A DNA stretch of 64,000 nt from Bacteroidaceae bacterium (GCA_024398715.1 JAKSIP010000003.1:106078-170077); one strand, 5' to 3'; positions 25,122-35,626 are shown, numbered from the stretch's first letter. The notes: generated by a model from the letters alone, not told the origin. Program-made: numbers and translations.

Positions 25122-26243
25122 ATGGATCTGTTCGATGTATATTCTCTTTTCCCTGTCAATATTGTAAGGGGAAAGGGTTGTAAAGTGTGGGATGACAAAG
25201 GTCAGGAATATCTTGATCTGTATGGTGGTCATGCAGTCATAAGTATAGGCCATGCCCATCCGCATTACGTTGAGGCTGTAAGCCGTCAGGTTGCAACCTT
25301 GGGTTTCTATTCAAATTCCGTAGTAAATACGCTTCAGAGTGAATTTGCGGAGAAACTTGGCAGTATGTGCGGTTATCCCGATTACCATTTCTTTATGGTC
25401 AATTCCGGAGCCGAGGCCAACGAGAACGCGCTCAAGCTGGCATCGTTCTTCAACGGTCGTACACGTGTCCTTGCTATGGACAAGGCATTTCACGGCCGTA
25501 CCTCTCTTGCAGTGGAGGTAACGGACAATCCAAAGATTATTGCTCCTATCAACGCAAACGGGCATACCACATACGTTCCGTTGAACGATATTGATGCTGC
25601 GCGTAAGGAACTGGCAAAAGGCGATGTATGCGCCGTCATCATTGAAGGTATTCAGGGTGTAGGCGGTATTCGTATGCCTCAGAAAGAATATATGCAGCAG
25701 TTGCGTAGCCTTTGTACGGAATATGGTACGGTACTCATACTGGACGAGATACAGTGCGGCTACGGACGCAGCGGCAGATTTTTTGCGCATCAGTTTTACG
25801 ATATCAAACCTGATCTGATTACAGTAGCAAAGGGTATTGCCAACGGTTTGCCATGTGGCGGTCTGCTCATCAGCCCCATGTTCACTGCAGTGAAAGGCCA
25901 GTTGGGAACCACATTCGGTGGCAACCATCTTGCATGTGCAGCTGCAAGTGCTGTTCTGGATGTCATAAAAGAAGAGAAACTTATTGACAATGCCGCATGT
26001 GTAGGTACATACCTGTTGGAGCAGCTTAATACATTCAAAGAGATAAAAGATGTGCGCGGACGCGGTCTTATGATAGGTATGGAGTTTGAACAACCTATAA
26101 AGGAACTGCGTCAGGCACTGTTGTTTGACAAACATATTTTTACAGGCGTAAGCGGTACAAACGTGATACGTCTGCTTTCTCCGCTTTGTGTGTCAAAAGC
26201 GGATGCTGACAGATTCCTGACCGCTCTGTCAGAACTGTTGTAA
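25122..26243 (+). CDS. argD: N-acylornithine aminotransferase
   Basis: A 373-residue class III PLP-dependent aminotransferase converting the acylglutamate semialdehyde to acylornithine. Motifs: GGHAVISIGHAHP near the start, NSGAEANENALK (PLP phosphate site), LDEIQCGYGRSG, and the PLP-binding Lys in VAKGIANGLPCGG. Shorter than many family members but complete. Last gene of the arginine operon, 20 bp after argC; typA follows after 30 bp. Confidence 0.95.
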   Translation: MDLFDVYSLFPVNIVRGKGCKVWDDKGQEYLDLYGGHAVISIGHAHPHYVEAVSRQVATLGFYSNSVVNTLQSEFAEKLGSMCGYPDYHFFMVNSGAEANENALKLASFFNGRTRVLAMDKAFHGRTSLAVEVTDNPKIIAPINANGHTTYVPLNDIDAARKELAKGDVCAVIIEGIQGVGGIRMPQKEYMQQLRSLCTEYGTVLILDEIQCGYGRSGRFFAHQFYDIKPDLITVAKGIANGLPCGGLLISPMFTAVKGQLGTTFGGNHLACAAASAVLDVIKEEKLIDNAACVGTYLLEQLNTFKEIKDVRGRGLMIGMEFEQPIKELRQALLFDKHIFTGVSGTNVIRLLSPLCVSKADADRFLTALSELL

Positions 26244-26273
26244 CACTGTTTGAATATAGAGTAACTATTTTAT

Positions 26274-28067
26274 ATGGATATAAGAAACATTGCTATTATT
26301 GCGCATGTGGACCATGGCAAGACAACCTTGGTTGACAAAATGTTGTTAGCCGGAAACCTTTTCCGCGAGAACCAGTCAAAAGGCGAGCTTATGCTCGATA
26401 ATAACGACCTTGAACGCGAAAGGGGAATAACCATTCTTTCAAAGAATGTGTCAATCAATTATAAAGATGTAAAAATAAATATCATTGATACTCCGGGGCA
26501 CTCCGATTTTGGCGGTGAGGTTGAGCGTGTGCTCAATATGGCAGACGGTTGCATTCTTCTTGTCGATGCTTTTGAAGGCCCTATGCCACAGACCCGTTTT
26601 GTACTGCAGAAAGCCTTGCAGATAGGTTTGAAACCTGTAGTGGTAGTCAATAAGGTTGACAAACCCAACTGCCGTCCTGAAGAGGTGTACGAGATGGTAT
26701 TTGACCTGATGTTCGCCCTTAACGCAACAGAGGACCAGCTGGATTTCCCGGTACTGTACGGATCGGCAAAACAGGGTTGGATGAGTACAGATTACAACAA
26801 ACCTACAGACAATATATTCCCGCTTCTTGATACAATCATAGAAACTATACCTGCTCCAAAAAAACAGGAGGGCAATCTGCAGATGCTTATCACATCTCTT
26901 GACTATTCATCATATACCGGCCGCATTGCAATAGGCCGTGTAAACCGTGGAGAATTGTCTGAAGGCATGATATGCAATATATCCCATCGTGACAAATCCA
27001 TTGAAAAGATTAAGATAAAGGAACTCCATATTTTTGAAGGAATGGGCCGCAAGCGTGTCCAGAAGGTTGATGCCGGCGACATATGCGCTATTGTAGGTCT
27101 TGAGAAATTCGAGATTGGAGACACTATCTGCAATCTGGAGAATCCGGAGCCGCTGCCTCCTATTGCCATTGATGAACCTACAATGAGTATGCTGTTCTCA
27201 ATCAATGACTCTCCTTTCTTTGGCAAGGAAGGCAAATATGTGACATCCCGCCATATTCAGGACCGTCTGGATCTGGAACTTGACAAGAACCTTGCGTTGC
27301 GTGTAACCAAATGCCCGGAGGACGGACGTTGGATAGTTGCCGGGCGTGGTGTTCTGCACCTGTCCATCCTTATAGAAACCATGCGCCGTGAGGGTTACGA
27401 ACTGCAGGTAGGCCAGCCCCAGGTTATTATGAAAACCATTGATGGAGTCAAATGTGAACCGGTTGAGGAACTGACAATCAGTGTTCCGGAAGAGTTCTCC
27501 AGCAAGATGATAGACCTTGTAACCAAACGCAAGGGCGATATGACGTCTATGGAGACTCAGGGAGACCGTGTGATTATATTGTTTGATATTCCTTCACGCG
27601 GAATAATAGGCCTGCGCACCAACGTACTTACAGCATCTCAGGGTGAGGCTATCATGGCACACCGTTTCAAAGAGTATCAGCCGTATAAGGGAGATATGGA
27701 ACGTCGTACCAACGGTTCCATGGTTGCTATGGAAACCGGAACGGTCTTTGCCTATGCGCTTGACAAATTGCAGGACCGCGGCAAATTCTTCCTTAATCCC
27801 CAGGAACAAGTATATGCAGGTCAGGTTGTCGGTGAACACGTTCACGAGCGTGACCTTGTTATCAACGTTACAAAAAACAAGCAACTTACCAACATGCGTG
27901 CCAGCGGTTCCGATGAAAAGGTCCATATTGCTCCTCCTGTCATATTCTCTCTTGAGGAGGCTCTTGAGTATATTAAAGAGGACGAGTACGTTGAGGTTAC
28001 TCCAAAGAGTATGCGTATGCGTAAGATTATACTTGACGAGTTGGAACGTAAGCGTGCTGCAAAGTGA
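26274..28067 (+). CDS. typA: Translational GTPase TypA/BipA
   Basis: A 597-residue ribosome-associated GTPase. G1 AHVDHGKTT (9-17), switch I RERGITI, G3 DTPGHSDFGGEV, G4 NKVDKP, then elongation-factor-like domains and the TypA C-terminus with SMRMRK. It aids ribosome assembly and stress or low-temperature growth. Its stop overlaps the GTG start of the next gene by 4 bp. Confidence 0.97.
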   Translation: MDIRNIAIIAHVDHGKTTLVDKMLLAGNLFRENQSKGELMLDNNDLERERGITILSKNVSINYKDVKINIIDTPGHSDFGGEVERVLNMADGCILLVDAFEGPMPQTRFVLQKALQIGLKPVVVVNKVDKPNCRPEEVYEMVFDLMFALNATEDQLDFPVLYGSAKQGWMSTDYNKPTDNIFPLLDTIIETIPAPKKQEGNLQMLITSLDYSSYTGRIAIGRVNRGELSEGMICNISHRDKSIEKIKIKELHIFEGMGRKRVQKVDAGDICAIVGLEKFEIGDTICNLENPEPLPPIAIDEPTMSMLFSINDSPFFGKEGKYVTSRHIQDRLDLELDKNLALRVTKCPEDGRWIVAGRGVLHLSILIETMRREGYELQVGQPQVIMKTIDGVKCEPVEELTISVPEEFSSKMIDLVTKRKGDMTSMETQGDRVIILFDIPSRGIIGLRTNVLTASQGEAIMAHRFKEYQPYKGDMERRTNGSMVAMETGTVFAYALDKLQDRGKFFLNPQEQVYAGQVVGEHVHERDLVINVTKNKQLTNMRASGSDEKVHIAPPVIFSLEEALEYIKEDEYVEVTPKSMRMRKIILDELERKRAAK

Positions 28068-29086
28068 TATTGCGCAGAAGTACCGATATTATTGTCTTAT
28101 GCCTGTCTTTGCTGCTTGCAGCTTGCGGGCAGAGTTATAATTATACTCTTACCGGGTCTGTGCCCGGGGTAGAATATGACTCTATTTTTGTTACCGGACT
28201 GGATTCCCGTTATGAACGTGTAGATACAATCCGCATAGTTGGAAGCAGGTTCACATATAAGGCAAAAGTCGATACTGTAGTGCCTTTGCTGCTGTTCTTT
28301 TCATCGGGTGTTCAGCATGTGGTTTTTGCAGACAAGGATATTTCTGCAAAGATGGTCTGTTCACGGAACGATTCTCTTCCAACCGTTACCGGTTCCGTTT
28401 ACGATGCCCAGTTGGCCGATTTTTTGAATACGGCAGATACTCTGGATATATTTTCCAGAGTTGAAAACTTTATCCGGAAAGACCCTTTCTCCGAGGTTAC
28501 ACCGTATCTTATTTTCAAATATGTGCTCACGCAGCCTGATTTGGATGAGCAGAAACTGCGCGGTCTGATTGGTCTTATGGCCGGTGTCATGAAAGAGAAT
28601 GCATACATATCGGAACTGTCTGACCAGTTGGCAATGGTGCCGGGGCAGAACAGAATGTATCTTCCCATCAACTCTCAGGTCTATATGCCAGATTCCGTCA
28701 GGTCCGTTCCATTGGAAAATGTTGTGAACAGCGGCTATTATCTTCTTGTACTGTGGGCTACATGGCAGCCTGAAAGCAGAGAGGCTTTGAAGGCTCTTGA
28801 CACGATATGTGCGCGGTATATTTCCAACGGAATAAAATTTGTGGCCTATTCAATGGATGCAGATAGGGAAAAGTGGGAAAAAGCCGTAAAAGAGGACTCC
28901 CTTACCAATTTCATTCACATCAATTCATTTCGCGGACTCAATACTCCGGTACTTACCCAGTTCAAGGTAAGGAATCTGCCTTATTATTTTATCTCCACCA
29001 GAGACGAAAGAGTCCTTTTGGAAACTCCCCAAATGGAAAAGGCGGATAGTGTCCTATCCGCCCGCTATTATAAACCTGTTGATTGA
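28064..29086 (+). CDS. Thioredoxin-fold lipoprotein lacking the CxxC motif
   Basis: A 340-residue lipoprotein: lipobox LAAC with Cys21, an N-terminal beta domain like DUF4369 (about 27-100), a helical linker, and a C-terminal thioredoxin-like domain (about 205-330). The thioredoxin active site is altered to WATWQPES (231-238), with both cysteines lost, while a cis-Pro-like RNLPYYF remains. It is therefore unlikely to be a disulfide reductase and may bind a partner or ligand. GTG start at 28064 overlaps the typA stop; TTG 28070 is an alternative. No ATG is available upstream of the signal. Confidence 0.85.
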   Translation: MILRRSTDIIVLCLSLLLAACGQSYNYTLTGSVPGVEYDSIFVTGLDSRYERVDTIRIVGSRFTYKAKVDTVVPLLLFFSSGVQHVVFADKDISAKMVCSRNDSLPTVTGSVYDAQLADFLNTADTLDIFSRVENFIRKDPFSEVTPYLIFKYVLTQPDLDEQKLRGLIGLMAGVMKENAYISELSDQLAMVPGQNRMYLPINSQVYMPDSVRSVPLENVVNSGYYLLVLWATWQPESREALKALDTICARYISNGIKFVAYSMDADREKWEKAVKEDSLTNFIHINSFRGLNTPVLTQFKVRNLPYYFISTRDERVLLETPQMEKADSVLSARYYKPVD

Positions 29087-29094
29087 TTACTGTA

Positions 29095-31146
29095 TCAGCA
29101 GACCTCGCTACCCGGTGCAACCTCTTTCGGTACTGTAATAACCGCAAGAGAATTGTCATTGTCCAGCGCTGAAAGAATCATGCCCTGGCTTTCTATGCCG
29201 CGTATCTTGCGTGGAGCAAGATTGGCAATGAAGCAAACCTGTTTCCCTACAAGTTCTTCAGGCTGATAGTGCTGTGCTATGCCGCTAAGAATAGTGCGGC
29301 CGCCAAGTCCGTCGTCAATCCTGAACTGGAGCAGTTTGTCTGCTTTAGGTACCTTCTGGCACTCAAGCACAGTACCCACACGGATATCGATTTTTTCAAA
29401 ATCTGCAAAGTCAACAGTCTGTTTTATAGGATTTGCTTTCTTTTCTGCAGCCTGGTTCTGTTTCCTGCTGTTTTCAAGTTTTTCAATCTGAGCATCAATC
29501 TGTGCGTCTTCAATCTTCTCGAACAGAAGTTCCGCTTTGCCAAGCTGGTGATCTGCCGGCAGGATATCAATACTGCCAAGCTGTTCCCAGTTGCAATCCG
29601 GTGCTCCAATCATTGTACGCAGTCTCATGCTGCTGAACGGCAGGAACGGTTCAAATGCTATAGAGAGGTTGGCAACCAGCTGCAGGGCTATGTTCAGAAT
29701 TGTAGCCACACGTTCCATATCTGTCTTGGCAAGTTTCCACGGCTCGGTATCGGCAAGATATTTGTTACCTATGCGTGCAAGGTTCATTGCTTCCTTCTGG
29801 GCCTCGCGGAACTTGAAGTTTTCAAGCAGAGACTCAACTCTTTCCTTTACGTTCTTGAACTCCTCAAGAGTCTGTCTGTCATAATCAGTCAGGGTTCCGC
29901 ATGCAGGAACTTTGGCATCGAAATACTTGGCGGTAAGAACAAGTGCGCGGTTTACAAAGTTACCGTAAATAGCTACAAGTTCGTTGTTGTTGCGGGCCTG
30001 GAAGTCTTTCCATGTAAAGTTGTTGTCTTTTGTTTCAGGAGCATTGGCTGTCAGGACATAACGCAGCACATCGGCCTTACCCGGGAAATCCTCAAGGTAC
30101 TCATGTACCCATACAGCCCAGTTGCGCGATGTTGAAATCTTGTCATCTTCCAGATTAAGGAATTCGTTGGCCGGAACATTGTCCGTAATGTTGAAACTGC
30201 CTTCCGCCTTAAGCATGGTAGGGAACACAATGCAGTGGAATACAATATTGTCTTTACCTATAAAGTTGACCATACGGGTTTCGGGGTCTTTCCACCAGGT
30301 CTCCCAACTGCCGCGCTCAGGGTTGGCATCGCAAAAATCCTTTGTATTGCTGATGTAGCCTATCGGGGCATCGAACCATACGTAGAGAACCTTTCCTTCC
30401 GCTCCTTCTACCGGCACCGGGATTCCCCAGTCAAGGTCACGGCTTACCGCACGCGGCTGGAGCCCCATGTCAAGCCAGCTCTTGCACTGTCCGTAAACAT
30501 TCGGGCGCCATTCCTTATGGCCTTCAAGAATCCATTTTGAAAGCCACTCCTGATAATCGTCCAGCGGAAGATACCAGTGTGTGGTCTCTTTCATGATTGG
30601 TTTGCAGCCGGTAACCGTGCTGACAGGGTTTATGAGTTCGGTGGGAGAGAGTGCGCTGCCGCATTTCTCACACTGGTCTCCATATGCCTTGTCATTATGG
30701 CAATGCGGACATTCTCCTGTAATATAACGGTCGGCCAGAAACATTTTTGCCTCCGGATCATAATACTGTTCAGATGTTTTCTGAATAAGCTTTCCGTTAT
30801 CGTATAGTGTACGGAATATATCTTGAGCCATTTTGTGGTGGGTATCGGAACTTGTACGACCGTAAATGTCATAAGATATGCCCATCTTTTCAAATGTCTC
30901 TTTCATCTGGTAGTGGTAACGGTCAATAATATCCTTGGGAGTAACTCCCTCCTTGCGTGCGCGGATTGTAATAGGTACTCCGTGCTCGTCCGAGCCTCCG
31001 ATAAAGATTACATCCTCTTTTTTAAGACGCAGATAGCGTACATAGATATCTGCTGGGACATATGCACCGGCAAGATGGCCAATATGCAAAGGACCGTTTG
31101 CGTAGGGCAGGGCCGATGTTACAAGTGTTCTTTTAAACTCTTTCAT
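29095..31146 (-). CDS. metG: Methionyl-tRNA synthetase
   Basis: A 683-residue class I synthetase. HIGH box at 21-24, a four-Cys zinc knuckle (CPHCHND and CEKCGS), KMSKS replaced by KISTS in DDKISTSRN, and a C-terminal tRNA-binding OB domain (from about 578, [11 protein letters not shown]). Full length. Its -7 element TACTTTTG (31172-31179) is divergent from that of hemD. The stop is 8 bp from the convergent thioredoxin-like gene. Confidence 0.97.
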   Translation of the reverse strand: MKEFKRTLVTSALPYANGPLHIGHLAGAYVPADIYVRYLRLKKEDVIFIGGSDEHGVPITIRARKEGVTPKDIIDRYHYQMKETFEKMGISYDIYGRTSSDTHHKMAQDIFRTLYDNGKLIQKTSEQYYDPEAKMFLADRYITGECPHCHNDKAYGDQCEKCGSALSPTELINPVSTVTGCKPIMKETTHWYLPLDDYQEWLSKWILEGHKEWRPNVYGQCKSWLDMGLQPRAVSRDLDWGIPVPVEGAEGKVLYVWFDAPIGYISNTKDFCDANPERGSWETWWKDPETRMVNFIGKDNIVFHCIVFPTMLKAEGSFNITDNVPANEFLNLEDDKISTSRNWAVWVHEYLEDFPGKADVLRYVLTANAPETKDNNFTWKDFQARNNNELVAIYGNFVNRALVLTAKYFDAKVPACGTLTDYDRQTLEEFKNVKERVESLLENFKFREAQKEAMNLARIGNKYLADTEPWKLAKTDMERVATILNIALQLVANLSIAFEPFLPFSSMRLRTMIGAPDCNWEQLGSIDILPADHQLGKAELLFEKIEDAQIDAQIEKLENSRKQNQAAEKKANPIKQTVDFADFEKIDIRVGTVLECQKVPKADKLLQFRIDDGLGGRTILSGIAQHYQPEELVGKQVCFIANLAPRKIRGIESQGMILSALDNDNSLAVITVPKEVAPGSEVC

Positions 31147-31171
31147 TACCGCTTTATATTGGTTTAATGTG

Positions 31172-31179
31172 CAAAAGTA
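31172..31179 (-). promoter_or_regulatory. -7 promoter element for metG
   Basis: The minus strand reads TACTTTTG, matching TAnnTTTG, 25 bp before the metG start. No clear -33 box. Confidence 0.55.
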
Positions 31180-31242
31180 CTCATTTTAATGCGTTTATCC
31201 GCTTTTTTTAACAAAATAATAGAAAATGTGATTTATTTTGTG

Positions 31243-31250
31243 TACTTTTG
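31243..31250 (+). promoter_or_regulatory. -7 promoter element for hemD-rnpA-yidD
   Basis: TACTTTTG, matching TAnnTTTG, 27 bp before the ATG at 31278. No clear -33 box. Confidence 0.55.
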
Positions 31251-31277
31251 CGCCCTTGAAAAAAGCGAAACTATATA

Positions 31278-32021
31278 ATGGGCATTAAAAAAATTCTGAT
31301 ATCGCAGCCTGCACCTTCAACAGGCAAGTCTCCATATTTGGATCTGGGAGAAAAATATGGCTTTAAGGTTGTTTTCCGTTCATTCATCAAAGTAGAAAGC
31401 ATCTCTGCAAAGGAATTCCGTGCTCAGAAGGTCTCCATCCTTGACCATTCTGCAGTTATTTTCACAAGCAGACATGCCATCGACCATTTCTTCCAGCTCT
31501 GTCAGGAAATGCGGGTGGTTCTGCCGGAAACAATGAAATATTTCTGCATTTCAGAACAGGTTGCCAACTATATCCAGACCTATATCCAGTATCGCAAACG
31601 CAAAATGTTTTTCAGCGAGAACGGTCAGATAAGCGGTCTTATGGAAAAGATTCTGAAACATTCATCGGAAACTTTCTTCATTCCTATCTCCAGCGTTCAT
31701 ACAACCGAGCTCAAATCACAGCTTGACAGTCATAATATCAAGCATTCGGAAGCTATCATGTACCGTACCGTAAGCAACGATTTTGAACCAAAAGAGATGG
31801 ACGGCTACGATATGATGGTCTTTTTCAGTCCGGCCGGTATTGAATCTCTGCTCAAGAACTATCCTGATTTCAAACAGAACAATATTGTCATAGGCTGTTT
31901 TGGTCCTGTAACGGCTCAGGCGGTGAAAGATGCGGGTCTCAAGCTCGATATCGAGGCTCCTGCACCTGGAATCACCTCCATGGCCGCCGCCATAGACCAG
32001 TATATGGCATCGCATAAATAA
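31278..32021 (+). CDS. hemD: Uroporphyrinogen-III synthase-like protein
   Basis: A 247-residue HemD-family protein with the two alternating alpha/beta lobes. Family-like segments are VIFTSRHAIDHF and MVFFSPAGIESLL, each ending a strand with Ser, and FGPVTAQAVKDAGL near the C-terminus. HemD closes hydroxymethylbilane to uroporphyrinogen III in tetrapyrrole synthesis. No other heme genes are present; many Bacteroidales lack a full heme pathway, so the true role may differ. The hemD-rnpA-yidD order is conserved in the phylum. Confidence 0.85.
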   Translation: MGIKKILISQPAPSTGKSPYLDLGEKYGFKVVFRSFIKVESISAKEFRAQKVSILDHSAVIFTSRHAIDHFFQLCQEMRVVLPETMKYFCISEQVANYIQTYIQYRKRKMFFSENGQISGLMEKILKHSSETFFIPISSVHTTELKSQLDSHNIKHSEAIMYRTVSNDFEPKEMDGYDMMVFFSPAGIESLLKNYPDFKQNNIVIGCFGPVTAQAVKDAGLKLDIEAPAPGITSMAAAIDQYMASHK

Positions 32022-32028
32022 AAATCCA

Positions 32029-32412
32029 TTGCACAATAACAGGTTACCAAAATCCAAACGTCTCTATCAGGACAGTCTGATTGGCGCACTTTTCAACAGT
32101 CCGCAGGGTAAGTTTGTGCAGTTTCCTTTTTGCGTGCTCTATAAAGAATTCAAAGAAGAACTGGATTCGCCGGCAATCCTTCCGCTGGCTCCCAAAAAAC
32201 GTTTCAAACATGCGGTTGACCGTAATAGGGTGAAACGGCAGATAAGAGATATATATCGCCGTAACCAGTTGTGCTGTCAGATTGGCGGGGCCGCTGTTTC
32301 AATACTTTTTCTTGACACAAGACTCTGGCCTACTGCAAAGCTGGAACAGATACTTGTGCCGTTGCTTCTTAAAGTGGGAGAGGCTCTTTCACAACCTCAG
32401 ACAGGACAATGA
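32029..32412 (+). CDS. rnpA: Ribonuclease P protein component
   Basis: A 127-residue basic protein, the protein subunit of RNase P, which matures tRNA 5' ends. The RNR signature is clear: [16 protein letters not shown] (59-74). The start codon is TTG at 32029; there is no ATG upstream in frame, and the N-terminus LPKSKRLY matches the family. It is 7 bp after hemD and overlaps yidD by 4 bp. Confidence 0.93.
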   Translation: MHNNRLPKSKRLYQDSLIGALFNSPQGKFVQFPFCVLYKEFKEELDSPAILPLAPKKRFKHAVDRNRVKRQIRDIYRRNQLCCQIGGAAVSILFLDTRLWPTAKLEQILVPLLLKVGEALSQPQTGQ

Positions 32413-32651
32413 AAAAAGTCTGGGCTATATTCTGCAAGGCTCTTACCTTTCTGCTGCTTCTTCCCGTCAGATTCTACAGAGCCTGTATTTCTCCGCTCAC
32501 GCCACCATCGTGCCGTTTTGTTCCCACCTGCTCCGAATATGCCATGGAGGCAATCAGGAAGCATGGCCCTTTCAAGGGACTCTGGCTGGCGGTAAAGCGT
32601 TTGCTCAGGTGTCATCCGTGGGGTGGTAGCGGATATGACCCCGTGCCGTAA
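32409..32651 (+). CDS. yidD: Membrane protein insertion efficiency factor YidD
   Basis: An 80-residue protein with an N-terminal hydrophobic helix and the YidD core: [45 protein letters not shown], with three conserved cysteines. It assists YidC-dependent membrane insertion. ATG overlaps the rnpA stop. yidC itself is not adjacent. Confidence 0.96.
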   Translation: MKKVWAIFCKALTFLLLLPVRFYRACISPLTPPSCRFVPTCSEYAMEAIRKHGPFKGLWLAVKRLLRCHPWGGSGYDPVP

Positions 32652-32706
32652 GAACCAGACGGGCAGCTTTTTTTTATAAAATAATTCCATCTTGCAAAAA
32701 AAAGTT

Positions 32707-32714
32707 TAATTTTG
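32707..32714 (+). promoter_or_regulatory. -7 promoter element for tyrS
   Basis: TAATTTTG, a full -7 match, 44 bp before the tyrS start. No clear -33 box. Confidence 0.5.
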
Positions 32715-32758
32715 CGGTTTGAAAACAAAATGATTTATACAAGAAAATATTTTTTCCC

Positions 32759-34057
32759 ATGAATTTTATTGAAGAATTGACCTGGCGCGGTATGATTCAC
32801 CAAATGATGCCGGGAACAGAGGAATTGCTTGACAAAGAACAGGTGGCAGCTTATGTAGGATTTGATCCTACCGCAGATTCGCTGCATATAGGACACTTGT
32901 GCAGTATTATGATTTTGCGCCATTTCCAGCGTTGCGGTCACAAGCCTATTGCTCTGGTAGGCGGTGCTACAGGAATGATTGGAGACCCCAGCGGAAAATC
33001 CCAGGAACGTAATCTTTTGAGTGAGGTTGCTCTTCAGCATAACGTAGAGTGCATCAAGAAACAGCTCTCAAAGTTTCTTGACTTTGACAGCGATGCCTCC
33101 AATCATGCAGAACTGGTAAACAACTACGATTGGATGAAGGATATGACATTCCTCGAGTTTTCACGTGACATCGGCAAGCATATTACCGTCAATTATATGA
33201 TGGCCAAGGATTCTGTAAAGAAACGTTTGAGCGGTGAGTCCCGTGATGGCCTCTCATTCACCGAGTTTACCTATCAGCTGCTTCAAGGCTATGATTTTCT
33301 GCATCTGCATAAAGAGAAGAACTGCCGTTTGCAGATGGGTGGTGCTGATCAGTGGGGAAACATCACTACCGGTGCAGAACTTATCCGCCGTATTACAGGT
33401 CAGGAATGTTTTGCTCTGACATGTCCGCTTATCACCAAATCAGACGGAACAAAGTTCGGAAAGACAGAAGGCGGCAACATCTGGCTGAATCCGGAATATA
33501 CATCGCCCTATAAGTTCTACCAGTTCTGGCTGAATGTTTCTGATGAAGATGCTGAGCGCTACATAAAGATATTCACCAACATAGAAAAGGACGAGTGCAT
33601 GCAGCTTATTGAAGAACATAAGGCTGCTCCCCATCTGCGTCTGCTCCAGAAACGTCTTGCCAAAGATGTGACTATTATGGTTCATAGCAAGGAAGATTAC
33701 GAATCCGCTCTTGAAGCTTCCAATATACTTTTCGGGAACAATCAGGAAAGTGAACGCAATATCAAGGATATCAACGAAAATATGCTCCTTACCGTTTTTG
33801 AAGGTGTTCCACAGTTCCACTTCCCGCGCACATTGCTCAGTGAAAACATAGAAGTTGCCGAATTCCTTACAGAAAAGTGCAATATATTCTTTTCAAAGAG
33901 TGAGGCCCGCAAGATGATTCAAGGCGGCGGTGTTATGATAAACAAGGAAAAATGGTATGATCATCATCGCAGTTTTACAGAAGATGATCTGATAGACAAC
34001 CGCTATATCGTGATGCAACGCGGTAAGAAAAATTACTATCTTTTGATAGCCGATTAA
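32759..34057 (+). CDS. tyrS: Tyrosyl-tRNA synthetase
   Basis: A 432-residue class I synthetase. HIGH box at 43-46 (ADSLHIGHL), GGADQWGN for tyrosine/adenylate binding, KMSKS replaced by KFGKT (KFGKTEGGN), and a C-terminal S4 RNA-binding domain ([15 protein letters not shown]). Full length for the bacterial TyrRS family. Followed 49 bp later by tRNA-Gln. Confidence 0.97.
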   Translation: MNFIEELTWRGMIHQMMPGTEELLDKEQVAAYVGFDPTADSLHIGHLCSIMILRHFQRCGHKPIALVGGATGMIGDPSGKSQERNLLSEVALQHNVECIKKQLSKFLDFDSDASNHAELVNNYDWMKDMTFLEFSRDIGKHITVNYMMAKDSVKKRLSGESRDGLSFTEFTYQLLQGYDFLHLHKEKNCRLQMGGADQWGNITTGAELIRRITGQECFALTCPLITKSDGTKFGKTEGGNIWLNPEYTSPYKFYQFWLNVSDEDAERYIKIFTNIEKDECMQLIEEHKAAPHLRLLQKRLAKDVTIMVHSKEDYESALEASNILFGNNQESERNIKDINENMLLTVFEGVPQFHFPRTLLSENIEVAEFLTEKCNIFFSKSEARKMIQGGGVMINKEKWYDHHRSFTEDDLIDNRYIVMQRGKKNYYLLIAD

Positions 34058-34068
34058 AATATATTTGT

Positions 34069-34076
34069 TATATTTG
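34069..34076 (+). promoter_or_regulatory. -7 promoter element for tRNA-Gln
   Basis: TATATTTG, a full -7 match, 30 bp before the tRNA. A TTTG lies 23 bp upstream (34042-34045), slightly further than usual and inside tyrS. Confidence 0.6.
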
Positions 34077-34106
34077 CGCTGCTTTTAACAGAAGCACACT
34101 CAGGAT

Positions 34107-34177
34107 TGTCGTATGGTGTAATGGTAGCACAACAGGTTTTGGTTCTGTTTGTCGAAGTTCGAATCTTCGTACGACAA
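34107..34177 (+). tRNA. tRNA-Gln (anticodon TTG)
   Basis: A 71-base cloverleaf: acceptor TGTCGTA/TACGACA, D arm GTGTAATGGTAGCAC, anticodon stem ACAGG/TCTGT with loop TTTTGGT (anticodon TTG), T arm CGAAG-TTCGAAT-CTTCG. CCA is not encoded. The next ORF, a sugar transporter, begins 18 bp downstream with no room for its own promoter or a terminator. Confidence 0.95.
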
Positions 34178-34195
34178 CATTAAATCACAAAGATT

Positions 34196-35602
34196 ATGGC
34201 ACAACAATCACAAGCAGAAGCAAAAGGCTTCTACAAACTCTCTTGGTTACAGCGTATTGGTTATGGTTCCGGTGATTTGGCACAGAACCTGATTTTTCAG
34301 ACGGTTGCATGTTTCCTGATGCTGTATCTCACTACAGTATTGAAAATCAACCCTGCATTCGTCAGCGGACTTATTCTTGTAGTCAGACTGCTTGACTGTT
34401 TCTGGAGTCCTGTAGTTGGAAAATACATCGATAACCGCAATCCCAAGTTAGGCAAGTATCGTACCTATCTTCTCTATGGCGGTATTCCGCTTACAGTTGC
34501 AGCGTGCCTGCTCATGCTTCCTGCAGTAGCAACTTGGAGTGCAACCGGTAAGGTCATATATGCTACACTCAGCTACACAATCCTCAGCATGATCTATTCG
34601 GTAGTCAACATACCATACGGCTCAATTATGGCAAGTATGACACGTGACAACGACGAGGTCCTTATTCTTACATCAACCCGTATGGTCTGCGCCAACATCG
34701 GCCAGATTGTAGTTCAGGCAGGCTTCCCTATCGGACTTGCAATGATTGTAGGCATAGCAGTTGACTGGAACCAGGCTGTATTCATGGCTATTGGTACTAT
34801 TCCAGCTTTCATAATTCTGCCTTCTCTTCCAATTTTGAAGAGGTGGTTCGGCAAGAAGGGCCTTTATTATCTGCTCCTCTCTGTCGGTCTTGTAGGATTC
34901 ATCGCATTGTTCATCATCGGCAAGTTCTTTGATGTCAAGGAGTGCAATACTCTTGTACAGACTGCCAAGGTCCTGACAGGTGTAGGTCTGCTTGTAGGTT
35001 CACTCATGTGGGCTCTGGTTCCTGAGGTTATCACCGAGGCCGAGTTCCGTACAGGCAACCGTCCTGCAGCAACGGTCAATGCTCTTGCAGGTGTAGCATT
35101 CAAGGCTGGTTTCTCACTTGCCGGCTTTATCACTCCATGGGCTATGACAGCTATCGGTTTCAACCTTGCCAGCGAGGAATCAGCACTGCCTACTGATCCT
35201 AAGGCATGGTTTACCGTGACCTGCATCTTTGCCATTGTCGGTTTCATCCTTTTGACATTCTGCTTCCTTGGCAGTAAGGAGAATATCACCACTACTCCTG
35301 AAAAGCCGGTTACATTCGGTGAGATGTGGCAGGAATTCAAGGCTAACAAGTGCCTGCAGCTTGTACTTGGTGTGTTCATCGTTGTGTTCCTGGCATCGTT
35401 CATCAGCGCACCGGTAAATGCCTACTATACACACTTGAGTGACTATAACCCGACAGTGCAGAATGCAATCCTGTGGTTTACCACCATTATTCCGGCAATA
35501 CTTCTTCTTATTGTGGGTTACCTTATTTACAAGTATCCTCTTACTGATGAGAAACTTGATGAAATCAACCGTGAAATAGAGAGTCGCGCAGCCCAAAAAT
35601 AA
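34196..35602 (+). CDS. GPH-family sugar:cation symporter
   Basis: A 468-residue membrane protein with about 12 hydrophobic helices, of the glycoside-pentoside-hexuronide symporter family (MelB/XylP/XynB-like): GSGDLAQNLIFQT at the start, then RLLDCFWSPVVGKYIDNRN, the family's cytoplasmic loop after helix 2. It probably imports oligosaccharides or glycosides with Na+ or H+ across the inner membrane. Position directly before a cytoplasmic GH43 and a SusC/D locus suggests it imports the products of that system. A terminator separates it from the PUL operon. Transcription probably comes from the tRNA-Gln promoter. Confidence 0.92.
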   Translation: MAQQSQAEAKGFYKLSWLQRIGYGSGDLAQNLIFQTVACFLMLYLTTVLKINPAFVSGLILVVRLLDCFWSPVVGKYIDNRNPKLGKYRTYLLYGGIPLTVAACLLMLPAVATWSATGKVIYATLSYTILSMIYSVVNIPYGSIMASMTRDNDEVLILTSTRMVCANIGQIVVQAGFPIGLAMIVGIAVDWNQAVFMAIGTIPAFIILPSLPILKRWFGKKGLYYLLLSVGLVGFIALFIIGKFFDVKECNTLVQTAKVLTGVGLLVGSLMWALVPEVITEAEFRTGNRPAATVNALAGVAFKAGFSLAGFITPWAMTAIGFNLASEESALPTDPKAWFTVTCIFAIVGFILLTFCFLGSKENITTTPEKPVTFGEMWQEFKANKCLQLVLGVFIVVFLASFISAPVNAYYTHLSDYNPTVQNAILWFTTIIPAILLLIVGYLIYKYPLTDEKLDEINREIESRAAQK

Positions 35603-35626
35603 GCAATCAATTCTTAATAAAGATTA

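Noticed and set aside
26274..28067. EF-G or LepA instead of TypA
   Set aside because: The domain order and C-terminal end fit TypA/BipA; EF-G domain IV and the LepA C-terminal domain are not seen.
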